Shown: one piece after another, positions 35,074-43,699 of the stretch
How positions within the stretch are numbered: the stretch's first letter is position 1
How the letters are laid out: each line of letters starts with the position of its first letter
NCBI RefSeq assembly: GCF_947503705.1
Contig: NZ_CANNES010000003.1
Location: 124,001 to 188,000, forward strand
Direction: 5' to 3'
Length of the DNA stretch: 64,000 bases
DNA from: an uncultured Tateyamaria sp.
GTDB taxonomy: Bacteria > Pseudomonadota > Alphaproteobacteria > Rhodobacterales > Rhodobacteraceae
Notes under the pieces: generated by a model
Seen by the model: the letters and a program-made list of their open reading frames with translations, nothing else
Told to the model about the DNA's origin: nothing
The model's database searches: none
Position numbers and translations under genes: made by a program

Positions 35074-35097
35074 CGTCGGGCAAGGCGCTGCCCGACG
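35074..35097 (-). promoter_or_regulatory. intercistronic hairpin between bufA and bufB
   Basis: A 9-bp perfect stem (CGTCGGGCA/TGCCCGACG, 6-base loop) in the 68-base gap. It has no T-run, so it is more likely an mRNA-stabilising or partial-attenuating element than a full terminator; it would favour a higher precursor-to-enzyme ratio. Confidence 0.5.
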
Positions 35098-35116
35098 CAG
35101 TATTCAAATCAGCGAC

Positions 35117-35422
35117 TTACGCTGGCAGATCGCGGCTCTGCTCTTCGAGCGAACCTTGACGTGGTGTGCCATCGGCCATCGCGGGCAGTTCAATTTCGGT
35201 GCACGTGCCTGCGTCAACCAGTGTCCAGGCGTTGCCCTGATAATCGACGGTCGATGTACCGGCGCATGTCGTGCCTGCACCCGCAGCGCAGTCGTTTTCG
35301 CCGGCCAGCGAGATGCCAAAGCATTTTTCTTTGGACGCGGCTTCGGCCGATGTGGTGGCATGTGCGGTCATTGCGGCGGCGACGGCACCAACCAGTGCGA
35401 CTGTTTTGATTGTCTTCGACAT
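35117..35422 (-). CDS. bufA1: BufA1 bufferin precursor (DUF2282), cysteine-containing RiPP
   Basis: A 101-residue precursor. Residues 1-29 are a Sec signal peptide (TSAEA/A), so the product is exported. The mature part carries four cysteines, C34 (EKCFG), C45 (NDCAAG), C53 ([10 protein letters not shown]) and C74 (GTC), in the DUF2282 pattern. Known bufferins bind copper after the MNIO enzyme converts core cysteines to thiooxazole-type rings; which cysteines are modified here is inferred from that family. AAAAGGGAAG lies before the ATG at 35422. First gene of the operon. The tail beyond C74 is acidic and longer than in compact homologues. Confidence 0.9.
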   Translation of the reverse strand: MSKTIKTVALVGAVAAAMTAHATTSAEAASKEKCFGISLAGENDCAAGAGTTCAGTSTVDYQGNAWTLVDAGTCTEIELPAMADGTPRQGSLEEQSRDLPA

Positions 35423-35470
35423 CTGAAACTTCCCTTTTGGATATCGGTTGCGTTGTCTTCGTGAACTTTA

Positions 35471-35496
35471 GATAGGCTATGTCGCGGGCAGGTTAC
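35471..35496 (-). promoter_or_regulatory. possible ECF-sigma promoter of the bufferin operon
   Basis: On the minus strand GTAACC (35496-35491) is followed after 16 bases by TATC (35474-35471), about 50 bases before the bufA1 ATG. GTAACC is the -35 box of SigF-type ECF promoters that drive similar operons in Caulobacter; the usual -10 there is CGAA, which is not matched. No sigma or NrsF-like gene is nearby. Confidence 0.4.
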
Positions 35497-35563
35497 CACT
35501 CACGAGCCTGTGTGTCACAGCCCCGTTATGAGATGTCAGAGAACCGGCGGTATTTGAGGGGAA

Positions 35564-35592
35564 ACCCGCCAGATTGTTGCAATCCGGCGGGT
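35564..35592 (-). terminator. terminator after thrS
   Basis: ACCCGCC and GGCGGGT pair, with an inner GATTG/CAATC stem and a TTG loop, forming a 12-pair hairpin with one mismatch. Read on the minus strand it is followed by TTTCCCC. It lies 35 bases past the thrS stop. Confidence 0.8.
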
Positions 35593-35626
35593 CAATTGTT
35601 GCAAAACCCGTGCTGATCGCCCGGAC

Positions 35627-37573
35627 TTAGCGCTGGTCTGGCGGCGTCGCTTCAACCCGCAAAGCGGCGGTCACGGCGTCCAGCGGCTCCACTTGCGTTT
35701 GCTTTTGGCCCAGACGACGCACGGAGACGGTGCGCTCTTCGACCTCGCGGGCACCCACGGCCAGGATCACCGGCACTTTGCCGACCGAGTGTTCGCGGAC
35801 CTTGTAGTTGATCTTTTCGTTGCGGGTATCGGCCTCGGCGCGGACGCCCACGGCTTGCAGGCTCTGCACCACTTCAGCCACATAGTCATCCGCCTCAGAA
35901 GTGATTGAGGCGACGACCACCTGACGCGGGGCCAGCCAGAAGGGCAGCTTGCCTGCATGTTCCTCGATAAGGATGCCGATGAACCGCTCGAACGAGCCAA
36001 GGCAGGCGCGGTGCAGCATATAGGGTCGCTGTTTCGAGCCGTCGGGCGCGATGTAAGTGGCACCCAGCCGTTCGGGCAGGTTTGGGTCGACCTGGAAGGT
36101 GCCGCACTGCCAAACGCGACCAATGGCGTCGGTCAGATAGAAGTCCAGCTTGGGCCCGTAGAACGCGCCATCGCCGGGCTCCAGCGTGAAATCACGCCCG
36201 GTTGCCTTGATCGCGGATTCAAGCGCACCTTCGACATGATCCCAGGATTCGTCCGACCCAACCCGTTTTTCAGGCCGGGTGGCGAACTTGATCTCGAACT
36301 GCTCGAACCCGAGGTCCGCATAGATATCGGCCAGGAAGTTGATGAACTTCGCGCACTCGGCCTCGATCTGGTCCTCGGTGCAGAAAATATGTGCGTCATC
36401 CTGGGTAAAGCCGCGCACCCGCATTATACCATGCAGCGCGCCCGAGGGTTCGTAGCGGGCACAAGATCCGAACTCGGCCAGCCGCAGGGGCAGGTCACGG
36501 TAGGACTTCAGACCTTGGTTGAACACCTGTACGTGGCAGGGGCAGTTCATGGGTTTCAGCGCGTTAATCGCCTTTTCCTTGGCGTGCTCTTCCTCCACCT
36601 CAACGATGAACATGTGTTCCTGGTACTTGTCCCAGTGGCCTGAGGCCTCCCAAAGCTTGCGGTCCACGACCTGGGGCGTGTTGATCTCTTGATAGCCGCC
36701 CGCGCGCTGTTTGCGGCGCACATAGTCCTGCAAAGAGGTATAAACGGACCACCCGTTAGGATGCCAGAATATCTGACCCGGAGCCTCTTCCTGCATATGG
36801 AACAGGTTCATCTCGCGGCCCAGCTTGCGGTGATCGCGTTTGGCCGCCTCTTCGAGCATGTTGAGATGGGCGCGCAGCTTTTCCTTGCCGGTAAAGGCCA
36901 CGCCATAGATGCGTTGCAGCATCGCGCGGTTGCTGTCGCCGCGCCAGTAAGCACCTGCGATGGACATAAGTTTGAACGCATCCCCTGGCACTTGGCCAGT
37001 GTGCTGCAAGTGCGGTCCACGGCACAGGTCCTGCCAGTCGCCGTGCCAATACATCCGCAACGGCTCGTCGCCGGGAATGGCGTCGATCAGCTCGACCTTA
37101 TAGGGCTCACCCCGTTCCTTGTAATACTGGATCGCCTTTTCGCGCTCCCACACTTCGGTGCGGACGGGATCGCGCTTGTTGATGATTTCTTTCATCTTTT
37201 TCTCGATCACGCCGAGGTCTTCGGGCGTGAAGGGTTCGGCGCGGTCAAAGTCGTAGTACCAGCCGTCCTTGATGACAGGGCCGATGGTGACTTGAGTATC
37301 GGGCCAAATCTCCTGAACGGCGCGGGCCATGATGTGGGCCAGATCGTGCCGGACCAACTCGTTGGCTTGGTCTTCGTCCGCCATGGTGTGAATGGCGATT
37401 TGTGCATCAGCCTCGATGGGCCAGGCGAGGTCCCAGTGCTGACCATCCACGGTCGCGCTGATCGCCTTTTTGGACAGGGATTTGGAAATGCTCTCGGCCA
37501 CAGCAGCAGGGGTAATCCCGGCCTCGTATTCGCGCGCATTGCCATCGGGGAAGGTAAGAGAGATTTGGGCCAT
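35627..37573 (-). CDS. thrS: threonyl-tRNA synthetase
   Basis: Charges tRNA-Thr and edits misacylated serine. The 648-residue protein has the full bacterial layout: TGS domain (about 1-60, [19 protein letters not shown]), the N2 editing domain with DLAHIMARA and the [10 protein letters not shown] segment, the class II core with MNCPCH (zinc-binding cysteine), [16 protein letters not shown] and [14 protein letters not shown] (motif 2), and a C-terminal anticodon domain. The ATG at 37573, with GAGGA 9 bases upstream, gives the usual N terminus; a longer frame to 37771 has no support. Terminator 35564-35592 follows. Confidence 0.97.
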   Translation of the reverse strand: MAQISLTFPDGNAREYEAGITPAAVAESISKSLSKKAISATVDGQHWDLAWPIEADAQIAIHTMADEDQANELVRHDLAHIMARAVQEIWPDTQVTIGPVIKDGWYYDFDRAEPFTPEDLGVIEKKMKEIINKRDPVRTEVWEREKAIQYYKERGEPYKVELIDAIPGDEPLRMYWHGDWQDLCRGPHLQHTGQVPGDAFKLMSIAGAYWRGDSNRAMLQRIYGVAFTGKEKLRAHLNMLEEAAKRDHRKLGREMNLFHMQEEAPGQIFWHPNGWSVYTSLQDYVRRKQRAGGYQEINTPQVVDRKLWEASGHWDKYQEHMFIVEVEEEHAKEKAINALKPMNCPCHVQVFNQGLKSYRDLPLRLAEFGSCARYEPSGALHGIMRVRGFTQDDAHIFCTEDQIEAECAKFINFLADIYADLGFEQFEIKFATRPEKRVGSDESWDHVEGALESAIKATGRDFTLEPGDGAFYGPKLDFYLTDAIGRVWQCGTFQVDPNLPERLGATYIAPDGSKQRPYMLHRACLGSFERFIGILIEEHAGKLPFWLAPRQVVVASITSEADDYVAEVVQSLQAVGVRAEADTRNEKINYKVREHSVGKVPVILAVGAREVEERTVSVRRLGQKQTQVEPLDAVTAALRVEATPPDQR

Positions 37574-37673
37574 ATCGGCATCCTCGTCAGTTTGGCGCCC
37601 ACGGAACGCCCGGTTGCTAGGTGTGTGTGAGCGTCTTGTGACGAGGAAGACCCAAACGGTCAAGCCTGTTTGC

Positions 37674-38855
37674 TTAGGAGCAGTCGTAGAGCGGCGGGCC
37701 GTCCGTAGTCGTTGTTTCTTGTTTGGGCTTGCCAGCACACCAAGCCGCGACGTTGCGTGTATACGCATCAAGCCGGATCAGCCCTTCTTGTTGCAGAACC
37801 TGACGGGCGATGTTCGCGCTTTCGCGGTCTTTGAAGGCCACCACCGTCCGAATACGCCTTCCGGTCTTGTACATCGCCACATAGTCCTTCACCGCGGTTT
37901 CCGTGCGCGGGGAAAATTCGAGTGTTGTGCTGCCCTCGCCGCCAAGTGCTGCCTTGTAGGAGCCGGTCAGCGCCTGACGCAAATCCTTAACTTCGGAGAG
38001 GGCGGCCGATTGATTGATGTCAGAGGCGGTGATCAGCAGCCAGGCTGTTTCGATGTCCTCGGCGTCGGGTTTGACCAGCACCAACTGCTTTCGAGGGATT
38101 GGCGGCGCGGCTCCCTTGTCGGCGGCGGCCAATTGCGCATCCGTAGCGACGGGGGCGACAGTTGTTTCGATTTTGGACAGCGCGCCTTTGAGGGTATCCA
38201 AACGTTGACGCCACGCACCCAGGATGATGGGTGGCACAACGTCCGAGAACTCATTCGACACGAATTCGAAGCCCGCGTTTTCCCAGTCATAGAGGGCTTT
38301 CAGGTCTTGCGAGTATGGTTTGCGCTCACCTTCAGACAAAGTAAATTTGACGGTGGTGGCAGTCACATCCGTGACACGACCACATCGCAAGAAGTGTCGG
38401 ACACGGCCAACGGTATCGAAAGGAATGGCGTGTTGGCGCGCCAGTTCTTTCAAGTTGTAGATTTCCAGAACCTTGTCCTGGATCTGCCGTAGCTGCGCCA
38501 TCTGCGCCGAAGCCTGGGCGATTGCAACGGCCCGGGTTGCTTCACTCTCACCCTCGCTTGCCGTGGGCGCAGTCTGATCGGGCAGGGCGATGGTATAGGC
38601 ATGCTTGTTGCACAAAAAATCACGCTTGGCCGTGGTCAGCGTATGATCCGTCTTCCACCACAGCATCACCTGTTCTGCGACCAGCCAACTCGCGACAACG
38701 AGGAAAACAACCATGGCACCAGCCGCCGCGAGGTTCTTGGTCAGCCCTGATGCGCGCGAAATGGCGGCTTGCAATCGCGCCAGACCTTTGGGTTCGCTTG
38801 GTTCTTCCGGCGGGTTTTGGCGCGGCGCTGATGGGCGGCTTTGAAAATCGGTCAT
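37674..38855 (-). CDS. single-pass membrane protein of unknown function
   Basis: A 393-residue protein with a proline-rich cytosolic start ([14 protein letters not shown]), one membrane helix (about residues 44-65) and a large periplasmic part. The first half of that part is helical and may coil ([21 protein letters not shown]); three cysteines (CNKH, CGRV, CAGK) plus the final DCS could pair. I do not recognise a domain. The gene lies 100 bases upstream of thrS on the same strand and is divergent from the next small gene. Codon use is like the host's. Function unknown. Confidence 0.65.
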   Translation of the reverse strand: MTDFQSRPSAPRQNPPEEPSEPKGLARLQAAISRASGLTKNLAAAGAMVVFLVVASWLVAEQVMLWWKTDHTLTTAKRDFLCNKHAYTIALPDQTAPTASEGESEATRAVAIAQASAQMAQLRQIQDKVLEIYNLKELARQHAIPFDTVGRVRHFLRCGRVTDVTATTVKFTLSEGERKPYSQDLKALYDWENAGFEFVSNEFSDVVPPIILGAWRQRLDTLKGALSKIETTVAPVATDAQLAAADKGAAPPIPRKQLVLVKPDAEDIETAWLLITASDINQSAALSEVKDLRQALTGSYKAALGGEGSTTLEFSPRTETAVKDYVAMYKTGRRIRTVVAFKDRESANIARQVLQQEGLIRLDAYTRNVAAWCAGKPKQETTTTDGPPLYDCS

Positions 38856-38909
38856 AAGCGGACAAATCTGGTTTCTACAATAGGTCGAGTAGAGGCGCTG
38901 AACCCTGAT

Positions 38910-39311
38910 ATGTCAAACCATTTGGCTGTGCTTGTGCCGCCTGCCCGTGACCTCTTGTGCCTTGCGTCGCTCTGCATACAAGTGCATGCCGAAAAAGCGT
39001 CATTTCGAGGTCAGAATTCGACATATTGGGGTGGACAATCGAGGCCCCAGACGTATTTTGACGCCTATCGGAAACTTTTGCTCAGCGGAGATATCACAGT
39101 GCCAAAGTTCAACACGCAGTTTGAATTGTCTGTGTCGGATATGGATCTGATAGAGGATGCATTGCGCGCCTCAAAACTTTCAAAAACCCAAGCTGATGTC
39201 AAAGCGCGGTCCCAGGATGACGAGGTGCGTCAGATCCATGATCTGTTGGGGCGGCTGCACAATCAAAAGACCTTCTATCGCCCCGCCAAAGGGCCTTATG
39301 TCAGCGGCTAA
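38910..39311 (+). CDS. hypothetical protein, 133 residues
   Basis: A soluble protein starting MSNHLAVLVPPARDLLCLAS, with a charged helical C terminus (DDEVRQIHDLLGRLHNQKTF). No signal peptide, membrane segment or recognised motif. The ATG at 38910 has only a weak GAGG upstream; a longer frame to 38841 would overlap the divergent gene. Its stop overlaps the end of the convergent GNAT gene by 4 bases. The base composition is somewhat lower in GC than the neighbours. Confidence 0.5.
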   Translation: MSNHLAVLVPPARDLLCLASLCIQVHAEKASFRGQNSTYWGGQSRPQTYFDAYRKLLLSGDITVPKFNTQFELSVSDMDLIEDALRASKLSKTQADVKARSQDDEVRQIHDLLGRLHNQKTFYRPAKGPYVSG

Positions 39312-39754
39312 AGGTTGATGCCAAAGCGCGGGCCCTGTCCGGTCCGTCGCGCGAACCCGTGTGTTTCGTAATACCGATGTACTATCCTGTTGTCCGGATG
39401 TGTGCCGACGCTGACGTAGGTGCATCCCTGGGCTTTTGCATGTCTGATGCAGGCTTGGATCAATGCCCGACCTGTGCCCGACCCACGCGCCTCTGGTTCG
39501 ACAAACAGGTGATGGATATCGATCCCAAGCCTTCCAAACTGCAATTGGCCTGTCGGCAACATGGCCGCGTATCCTGTTACCTTGCCGTCTGGGACTTCAG
39601 CGACCAGAACGGTGAACCACGGCGTGACGCTCACAAGGTTCTCCAGCATCTCTGGGCCGAGGGGCAGGGCCACGTCCCCATGATGGGCCGCGAGCCCGTT
39701 AATCATCCGTTGCATATCGTTAAGGTCGGCGGGGATTAGGGGTCGTATCTTCAT
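39308..39754 (-). CDS. GNAT-family N-acetyltransferase
   Basis: A 148-residue acetyltransferase. Motif A, the acetyl-CoA pyrophosphate loop, is VEPEARGSGTGRALIQA (R/Q-x-x-G-x-G/A), preceded by IHHLFVEPE, and motif B is YYETHGFARR near the C terminus. AGGAG lies 8 bases before the ATG at 39754. GNATs of this size acetylate amino groups of small molecules, antibiotics or protein ends; the acceptor cannot be named. It is convergent with the preceding small gene. Confidence 0.88.
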   Translation of the reverse strand: MKIRPLIPADLNDMQRMINGLAAHHGDVALPLGPEMLENLVSVTPWFTVLVAEVPDGKVTGYAAMLPTGQLQFGRLGIDIHHLFVEPEARGSGTGRALIQACIRHAKAQGCTYVSVGTHPDNRIVHRYYETHGFARRTGQGPRFGINL

Positions 39755-39928
39755 TGTGATGCTCCTGCGCCGCGCGGGCATCGCAACAAACAAAAGACCG
39801 CGCTCGGGCGGTCAATTGAGTTCAGATATTGGAATGAACACAGGTCCGCTAACGTTGTGCGGTGCCGGGATAACCTTTGGGCGAAACATGTGTCATGGCG
39901 CTGTCTGTGCCAAATCCATGCTTATTGG

Positions 39929-40342
39929 TCAACCTGTGCCTGAGCTTAGCAGCAGCTGCACGCCGACGGCCAGCGTGCACAGCCAGCTCAGCAAAAAGAT
40001 CAACGGCCGCGCCGGAAAGCGCGCAATGCCGGAAATCATGCCGATCGCATGGATGACCCGCAACCAGAAAAAGGCGGCCGCCGCCCAGATCGTGACCGGT
40101 GTGGAGACGTCGAGGATATGGGCCATGAGCAACAGCGCTGCAAAGGGCATGGCTGTCTCGATAAGGTTCAGATGTGCACGGTGTGCCCGGTGCACCCAAG
40201 GCGGGAATCCCATCAGGGCCGGAGGGCGTTCGAAACTGTCCACGCCATCCTGTGGGTGAGTGTTGACCCCGACGATGTAGGGGATCCAAAGCGAGGCGGC
40301 GAGCATGAGGGTCAGTGTAAGATATGTGAATTCGATGGTCAT
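39929..40342 (-). CDS. MAPEG-family membrane protein
   Basis: A 137-residue integral membrane protein with four hydrophobic helices (about 3-23, 58-80, 82-105, 115-135). The conserved MAPEG helix-2 segment appears as RAHRAHLNLIETAMPFAALLL (with R-A-x-x-N-x-x-E), and the loop FERPPALMGFPPWVHR is typical of bacterial members. MAPEG proteins include glutathione transferases, but bacterial short forms are poorly defined. AGGA precedes the ATG at 40342. It lies next to the ArsR-AHSA1 gene on the same strand, 72 bases downstream. Confidence 0.85.
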   Translation of the reverse strand: MTIEFTYLTLTLMLAASLWIPYIVGVNTHPQDGVDSFERPPALMGFPPWVHRAHRAHLNLIETAMPFAALLLMAHILDVSTPVTIWAAAAFFWLRVIHAIGMISGIARFPARPLIFLLSWLCTLAVGVQLLLSSGTG

Positions 40343-40414
40343 GAGGGCTGTCCTGGATGGGTCCGGGGCGACGCGCCCGGACAACGTTTGAATGATTTTG
40401 GAACAATGAAAGGA

Positions 40415-41164
40415 TCACTGTACTTGCGGGCTGAGAAATTTGGCACTCTCGCCGGTTTCGAGCCAGGTCTTGAGACCAGAGAGCGTGCGCGCCCATCCAT
40501 CTGCAATCCCATCAGCGGCAGCGGGAGGGATGTTGTAATGCTCCAGCGTCAGTGCACAAAATGGCCCCTCGACCGCGATGAGATACACGATCTGGGAGAC
40601 CGGCACGCCGGGGGCCCATTTCGGCTCAAAGGTTGAGGCGATGCGGGTTTTGGGATCAAGCGCCGTCTCGCGGCACACCAGCATTTCATTGCCGTCAGGT
40701 GTTTGGAAATGCAGTGTATCGCCATCGCGGCGCACGTCCTGGCACATGAAGTTGTAGGCCGCATGAGCCGATGCTTCGGTCAAGGCGGCCCACAGGGCGT
40801 CCTGGGTGCAGCGGATATAGGTTTGCATCACGAAATCTGGTTTTGTCATGGTTTCATGTCCTTCGAGTTTTGATTTGAGGTCCAAAACTGCTCGGGCCGC
40901 CGGTTTGACGAGCAACGGCTCGATCCAGCGATCAATCGCTTCCTGCAAGGGCAGGGCGTTGAGGTAGTGGTGCTTGAAGCGCCCCACCTTTTTGGTGGTG
41001 ATCAGCCCTGCCTCTTCGAGCACGCCTAGGTGCTTCATCACACCGAACCGGGTCATGTCGAGTTGGCCCTGCAATTGTTGCAGGGTTTGCCCGTCGGTAC
41101 TGCGCAGACTGTCGAGCAATATGCGGCGCGCGGGGTCGGAGAGGGCTTTGAACAGAGCATCCAT
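40415..41164 (-). CDS. fused ArsR-type regulator and AHSA1/SRPBCC domain
   Basis: A 249-residue fusion. Residues 1-95 are an ArsR/SdpR-like winged helix (MDALFKALSDPARRILLDSL, TRFGVMKHLGVLEEAGLIT, KHHYLNALPL) and residues 105-249 a START-like AHSA1 domain (YIRCTQDALWAALTEASAHA, PPAAADGIADGWARTLSGL). These two domains are more often neighbouring genes, so here a ligand-binding domain is directly joined to the DNA-binding one. No metal-binding cysteines are seen in the helix-turn-helix part. AAGG precedes the ATG at 41164. Two abutting palindromes at 41179-41210, just upstream, are its likely operators. Confidence 0.85.
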   Translation of the reverse strand: MDALFKALSDPARRILLDSLRSTDGQTLQQLQGQLDMTRFGVMKHLGVLEEAGLITTKKVGRFKHHYLNALPLQEAIDRWIEPLLVKPAARAVLDLKSKLEGHETMTKPDFVMQTYIRCTQDALWAALTEASAHAAYNFMCQDVRRDGDTLHFQTPDGNEMLVCRETALDPKTRIASTFEPKWAPGVPVSQIVYLIAVEGPFCALTLEHYNIPPAAADGIADGWARTLSGLKTWLETGESAKFLSPQVQ

Positions 41165-41178
41165 GGCGAGCCTTATAT

Positions 41179-41210
41179 GTGATTCTATAGTCACGTGACA
41201 ATATGGTCAC
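41179..41210. promoter_or_regulatory. two abutting GTGA-N8-TCAC palindromes (operator)
   Basis: GTGATTCTATAGTCAC (41179-41194) and GTGACAATATGGTCAC (41195-41210) stand head to tail with no gap. They lie 15 bases before the ArsR-AHSA1 ATG and 77 before the divergent hydrolase ATG, which suits control of both by a dimeric winged-helix repressor. Confidence 0.75.
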
Positions 41211-41286
41211 TTAAAAATGCCGCTGCGGCAGGATGGACAGCGCCGCCGCCCCTGCGCATGATCCGCCAAAACCGGGAGGACAGCAG

Positions 41287-42039
41287 ATGAGTGCCGCACA
41301 GTATCTTGAGACACCACAGGGGCGGCGATTGGCCTATCACGCAACGCCCGGGGTGGGGCCGACGGTTGTGTTTCTGGGTGGTTTGAAGTCCGACATGGAG
41401 GGCACCAAGGCGGTGCATCTTGAGGCCTGGTGCCAGGCGCACGGGCGTGCATTTCTCCGTTTCGATTATTCCGGCCATGGCGAAAGCTCGGGTACGTTCG
41501 AAGAGGGATGTATCGGGGATTGGGCCGAGGATACAGCAGCCGCCCTTGCGACGCTGACCACCGGCAAGCTGATCGTTGTGGGCAGTTCGATGGGGGGCTG
41601 GCAATCACTTTTGTTCGCGCGCGCGCACCCGGATCGCGTTGCGGGATTGGTTACGGTGGCCGCGGCCCCAGACTTTACCGAGGACGGTTATTGGGCGTCC
41701 TTTACCGAGGATCAAAAGGCGACTTTGGCGCGGGACGGTCAGATCGCGATGCCTTCGGATTATATGGAGCCCTACATCATCACCCAGCGCCTGATCGAGG
41801 ACGGGCGCAGCAACCTGGTGCTGCGTGATCCTTTGCCGTTACCTTTTCCGGTGCGCTGCCTCCAGGGAACGGCGGACACGGCGGTCAGCACCGATACTGC
41901 CCTGCGCCTAATGGATCATGCCGATTGCATCGACATGCGCCTGACTTTGGTCAAGGATGCGGATCACCGGTTTTCAGATGGTCCTTGTCTGGGCCTGATC
42001 GAGGCCGCCATCACCGATATTCTGGAGGCCTTGCAATGA
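41287..42039 (+). CDS. alpha/beta hydrolase, ABHD10-like serine hydrolase
   Basis: A 250-residue cytosolic hydrolase. The oxyanion segment is FLGGLKSDMEG, then RFDYSGHGESSG, and the nucleophile elbow GSSMGG has S101 at its centre; DADHRFS near the end supplies the catalytic histidine. The order matches ABHD10-type (YqiA-like) thioesterase/depalmitoylase hydrolases. GGAGGA lies 6 bases before the ATG at 41287. It is divergent from the ArsR-AHSA1 gene, shares its operator region, and overlaps the next hydrolase by ATGA. Confidence 0.85.
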   Translation: MSAAQYLETPQGRRLAYHATPGVGPTVVFLGGLKSDMEGTKAVHLEAWCQAHGRAFLRFDYSGHGESSGTFEEGCIGDWAEDTAAALATLTTGKLIVVGSSMGGWQSLLFARAHPDRVAGLVTVAAAPDFTEDGYWASFTEDQKATLARDGQIAMPSDYMEPYIITQRLIEDGRSNLVLRDPLPLPFPVRCLQGTADTAVSTDTALRLMDHADCIDMRLTLVKDADHRFSDGPCLGLIEAAITDILEALQ

Positions 42040-43019
42040 GGATGGTCGGAAAATTCCTGGGCCGTCTGTTGCTGATCCTGGTGGTGCTTGGCTTTGGTCT
42101 ATGGCTCCTTGGTCCCTATGAAGATGCGACGCTGACCCCGATGGGCGTTTCCGTTGGGCCCGACCTTGATGCGCATTTTGCGGCTGTGGAGGCCCAGTAT
42201 GACGATATCACGCCCGGTGTCGAAAAACGGGTGATCTGGGCTGAAGCGCCGGGGGCACGAACCGAATGGGCGGTCCTTTATGTGCACGGGTTTTCGGCCA
42301 CCTCGGAAGAGATCCGCCCCGTGCCGGATCGCGTGGCCAAGGGACTTGGCGCAAACCTGATCTATACCCGCTTGCGAGGACATGGACGCAGTGGCGACGC
42401 CATGGCCGAAGGATCGGTGCAGGCCTGGGTCAACGATCTGGCCGAAGGGTTGGCAGCGGCACGCATTGCCGGTGAAAAGGTGCTGATCCTGTCCACCTCG
42501 ACGGGCGGCACGCTTGTGGCGGCCACAGCGCAAAACGCGCTGATGATGCAGGACGTGGCAGGCGTTGTTTTCATTTCCCCGAATTTTGGGATCGCAAATC
42601 CTGTCGCGCGGCTGCTCAGCTGGCCCGCCGCGCGCTATTGGCTGCCGGCTCTGGCGGGACAAAGGCGGTCGTTTGAGGCGCGCAACGAGGCCCATGGCAC
42701 ATATTGGACAACCGAATATCCCAGCGTGGCGGTGATGCCGATGGCGGCACTGATCGACGCGAGTATGGCGATGGATCACGGAGAATCCACTTTGCCCGCC
42801 CTATTCTGGTTTGCCACGGCAGACCAGGTGGTGCGCCCAGACCTGACGGCGCAAGTGGCGGGTCAATGGGGCGGACCTGTAGAAGTGGTGAATCCTGTGA
42901 TGACCAGTGCCGACGACCCGCAAAGCCATGTGATTGCGGGCGCTATCATGTCGCCTGCCCAGACCGAAACAGCTGTTCTGGGCATACTGAACTGGGCGCA
43001 AAAGCTAGGGGACAACTGA
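42036..43019 (+). CDS. membrane-anchored alpha/beta hydrolase
   Basis: A 327-residue protein with an N-terminal membrane segment (about residues 8-25) that may be a signal anchor, followed by a hydrolase domain: VLYVHGFSATSEE (oxyanion), RGHGRSGDAM, and STSTGG with S155 as nucleophile. A late histidine in DPQSHVIAG may complete the triad. The ATG overlaps the stop of the cytosolic hydrolase (ATGA), so both are made together. Substrate unknown; lipase-like or carboxylesterase activity is possible. Confidence 0.82.
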   Translation: MRMVGKFLGRLLLILVVLGFGLWLLGPYEDATLTPMGVSVGPDLDAHFAAVEAQYDDITPGVEKRVIWAEAPGARTEWAVLYVHGFSATSEEIRPVPDRVAKGLGANLIYTRLRGHGRSGDAMAEGSVQAWVNDLAEGLAAARIAGEKVLILSTSTGGTLVAATAQNALMMQDVAGVVFISPNFGIANPVARLLSWPAARYWLPALAGQRRSFEARNEAHGTYWTTEYPSVAVMPMAALIDASMAMDHGESTLPALFWFATADQVVRPDLTAQVAGQWGGPVEVVNPVMTSADDPQSHVIAGAIMSPAQTETAVLGILNWAQKLGDN

Positions 43020-43035
43020 TGGAACAGGCCCTCTG

Positions 43036-43668
43036 ATGCGCCGCCCCGCCAGCATGTGGAGCCTGGAAAACCTTGGGCGCGTGCGACTGTCCAAACACTT
43101 TTACATGCGCGATTTCCTCTATTCCGAGATCGGGAACTACCACCGCGTCCAGAACCTGCCGCGCGACCCCGACCTTGCGATTGCCAACGGTCGACAGCTT
43201 TGCACCCAATTGCTCGACCCGCTTGAAGAGACCTTTGGCCGTCTGGCCATCCGTTCGGGATATCGCTCGCCCGAACTCAACAGCTATGGCAATGAAAACA
43301 AGTTGAACTGCGCGCGCAATGACAATCCGATTGAGTGTCATATCTGGGATTGGGCGGATGGGGATGCGGCGATTGCGGGGACGTCGCTGGCTATCCCCTG
43401 GTTTGCAGATCAATACGAGGCGGGCCGCGATTGGCGCGATCTGGCCTGGTGGGTGCACGATCATTTGCCCTATTCAGGCATGTGGTTTTTCCCAAAGCTC
43501 TGTGCCTTTAACTTGGACTGGCGACCAATGCCGCACAGGATGATCGGCAGTTATATCACACCCAAGGGTCTGTTGTTGCGCCGAGGCGATACGCCGAGCG
43601 AAGACCTGGCGGCCCGGCAAAAGCGTTATGCCGATTTTCCGCCTTTTCGCGGCATCCGCTATCCGTGA
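43036..43668 (+). CDS. M15-like peptidase-fold protein (VanY type)
   Basis: A 210-residue protein whose first half matches peptidase M15/VanY-fold proteins: LSKHFYMRDFLYSEIGNYHR, LCTQLLDPLEETFGRLAIRSGYRSPELN. The pattern FG-x-(L/I)-x-(I/V)-x-SGYRSPxLN is diagnostic. The zinc ligands are less clear (CHIWDWADGD, HDH); the histidine and aspartate may be there in changed spacing, so activity on peptidoglycan cross-bridges is uncertain. No signal peptide is seen. It starts 17 bases after the membrane-anchored hydrolase and is the last gene of that operon. Role unknown. Confidence 0.6.
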   Translation: MRRPASMWSLENLGRVRLSKHFYMRDFLYSEIGNYHRVQNLPRDPDLAIANGRQLCTQLLDPLEETFGRLAIRSGYRSPELNSYGNENKLNCARNDNPIECHIWDWADGDAAIAGTSLAIPWFADQYEAGRDWRDLAWWVHDHLPYSGMWFFPKLCAFNLDWRPMPHRMIGSYITPKGLLLRRGDTPSEDLAARQKRYADFPPFRGIRYP

Positions 43669-43699
43669 GGCTCGGCAAATTTCCCACTATATTTGGTTT

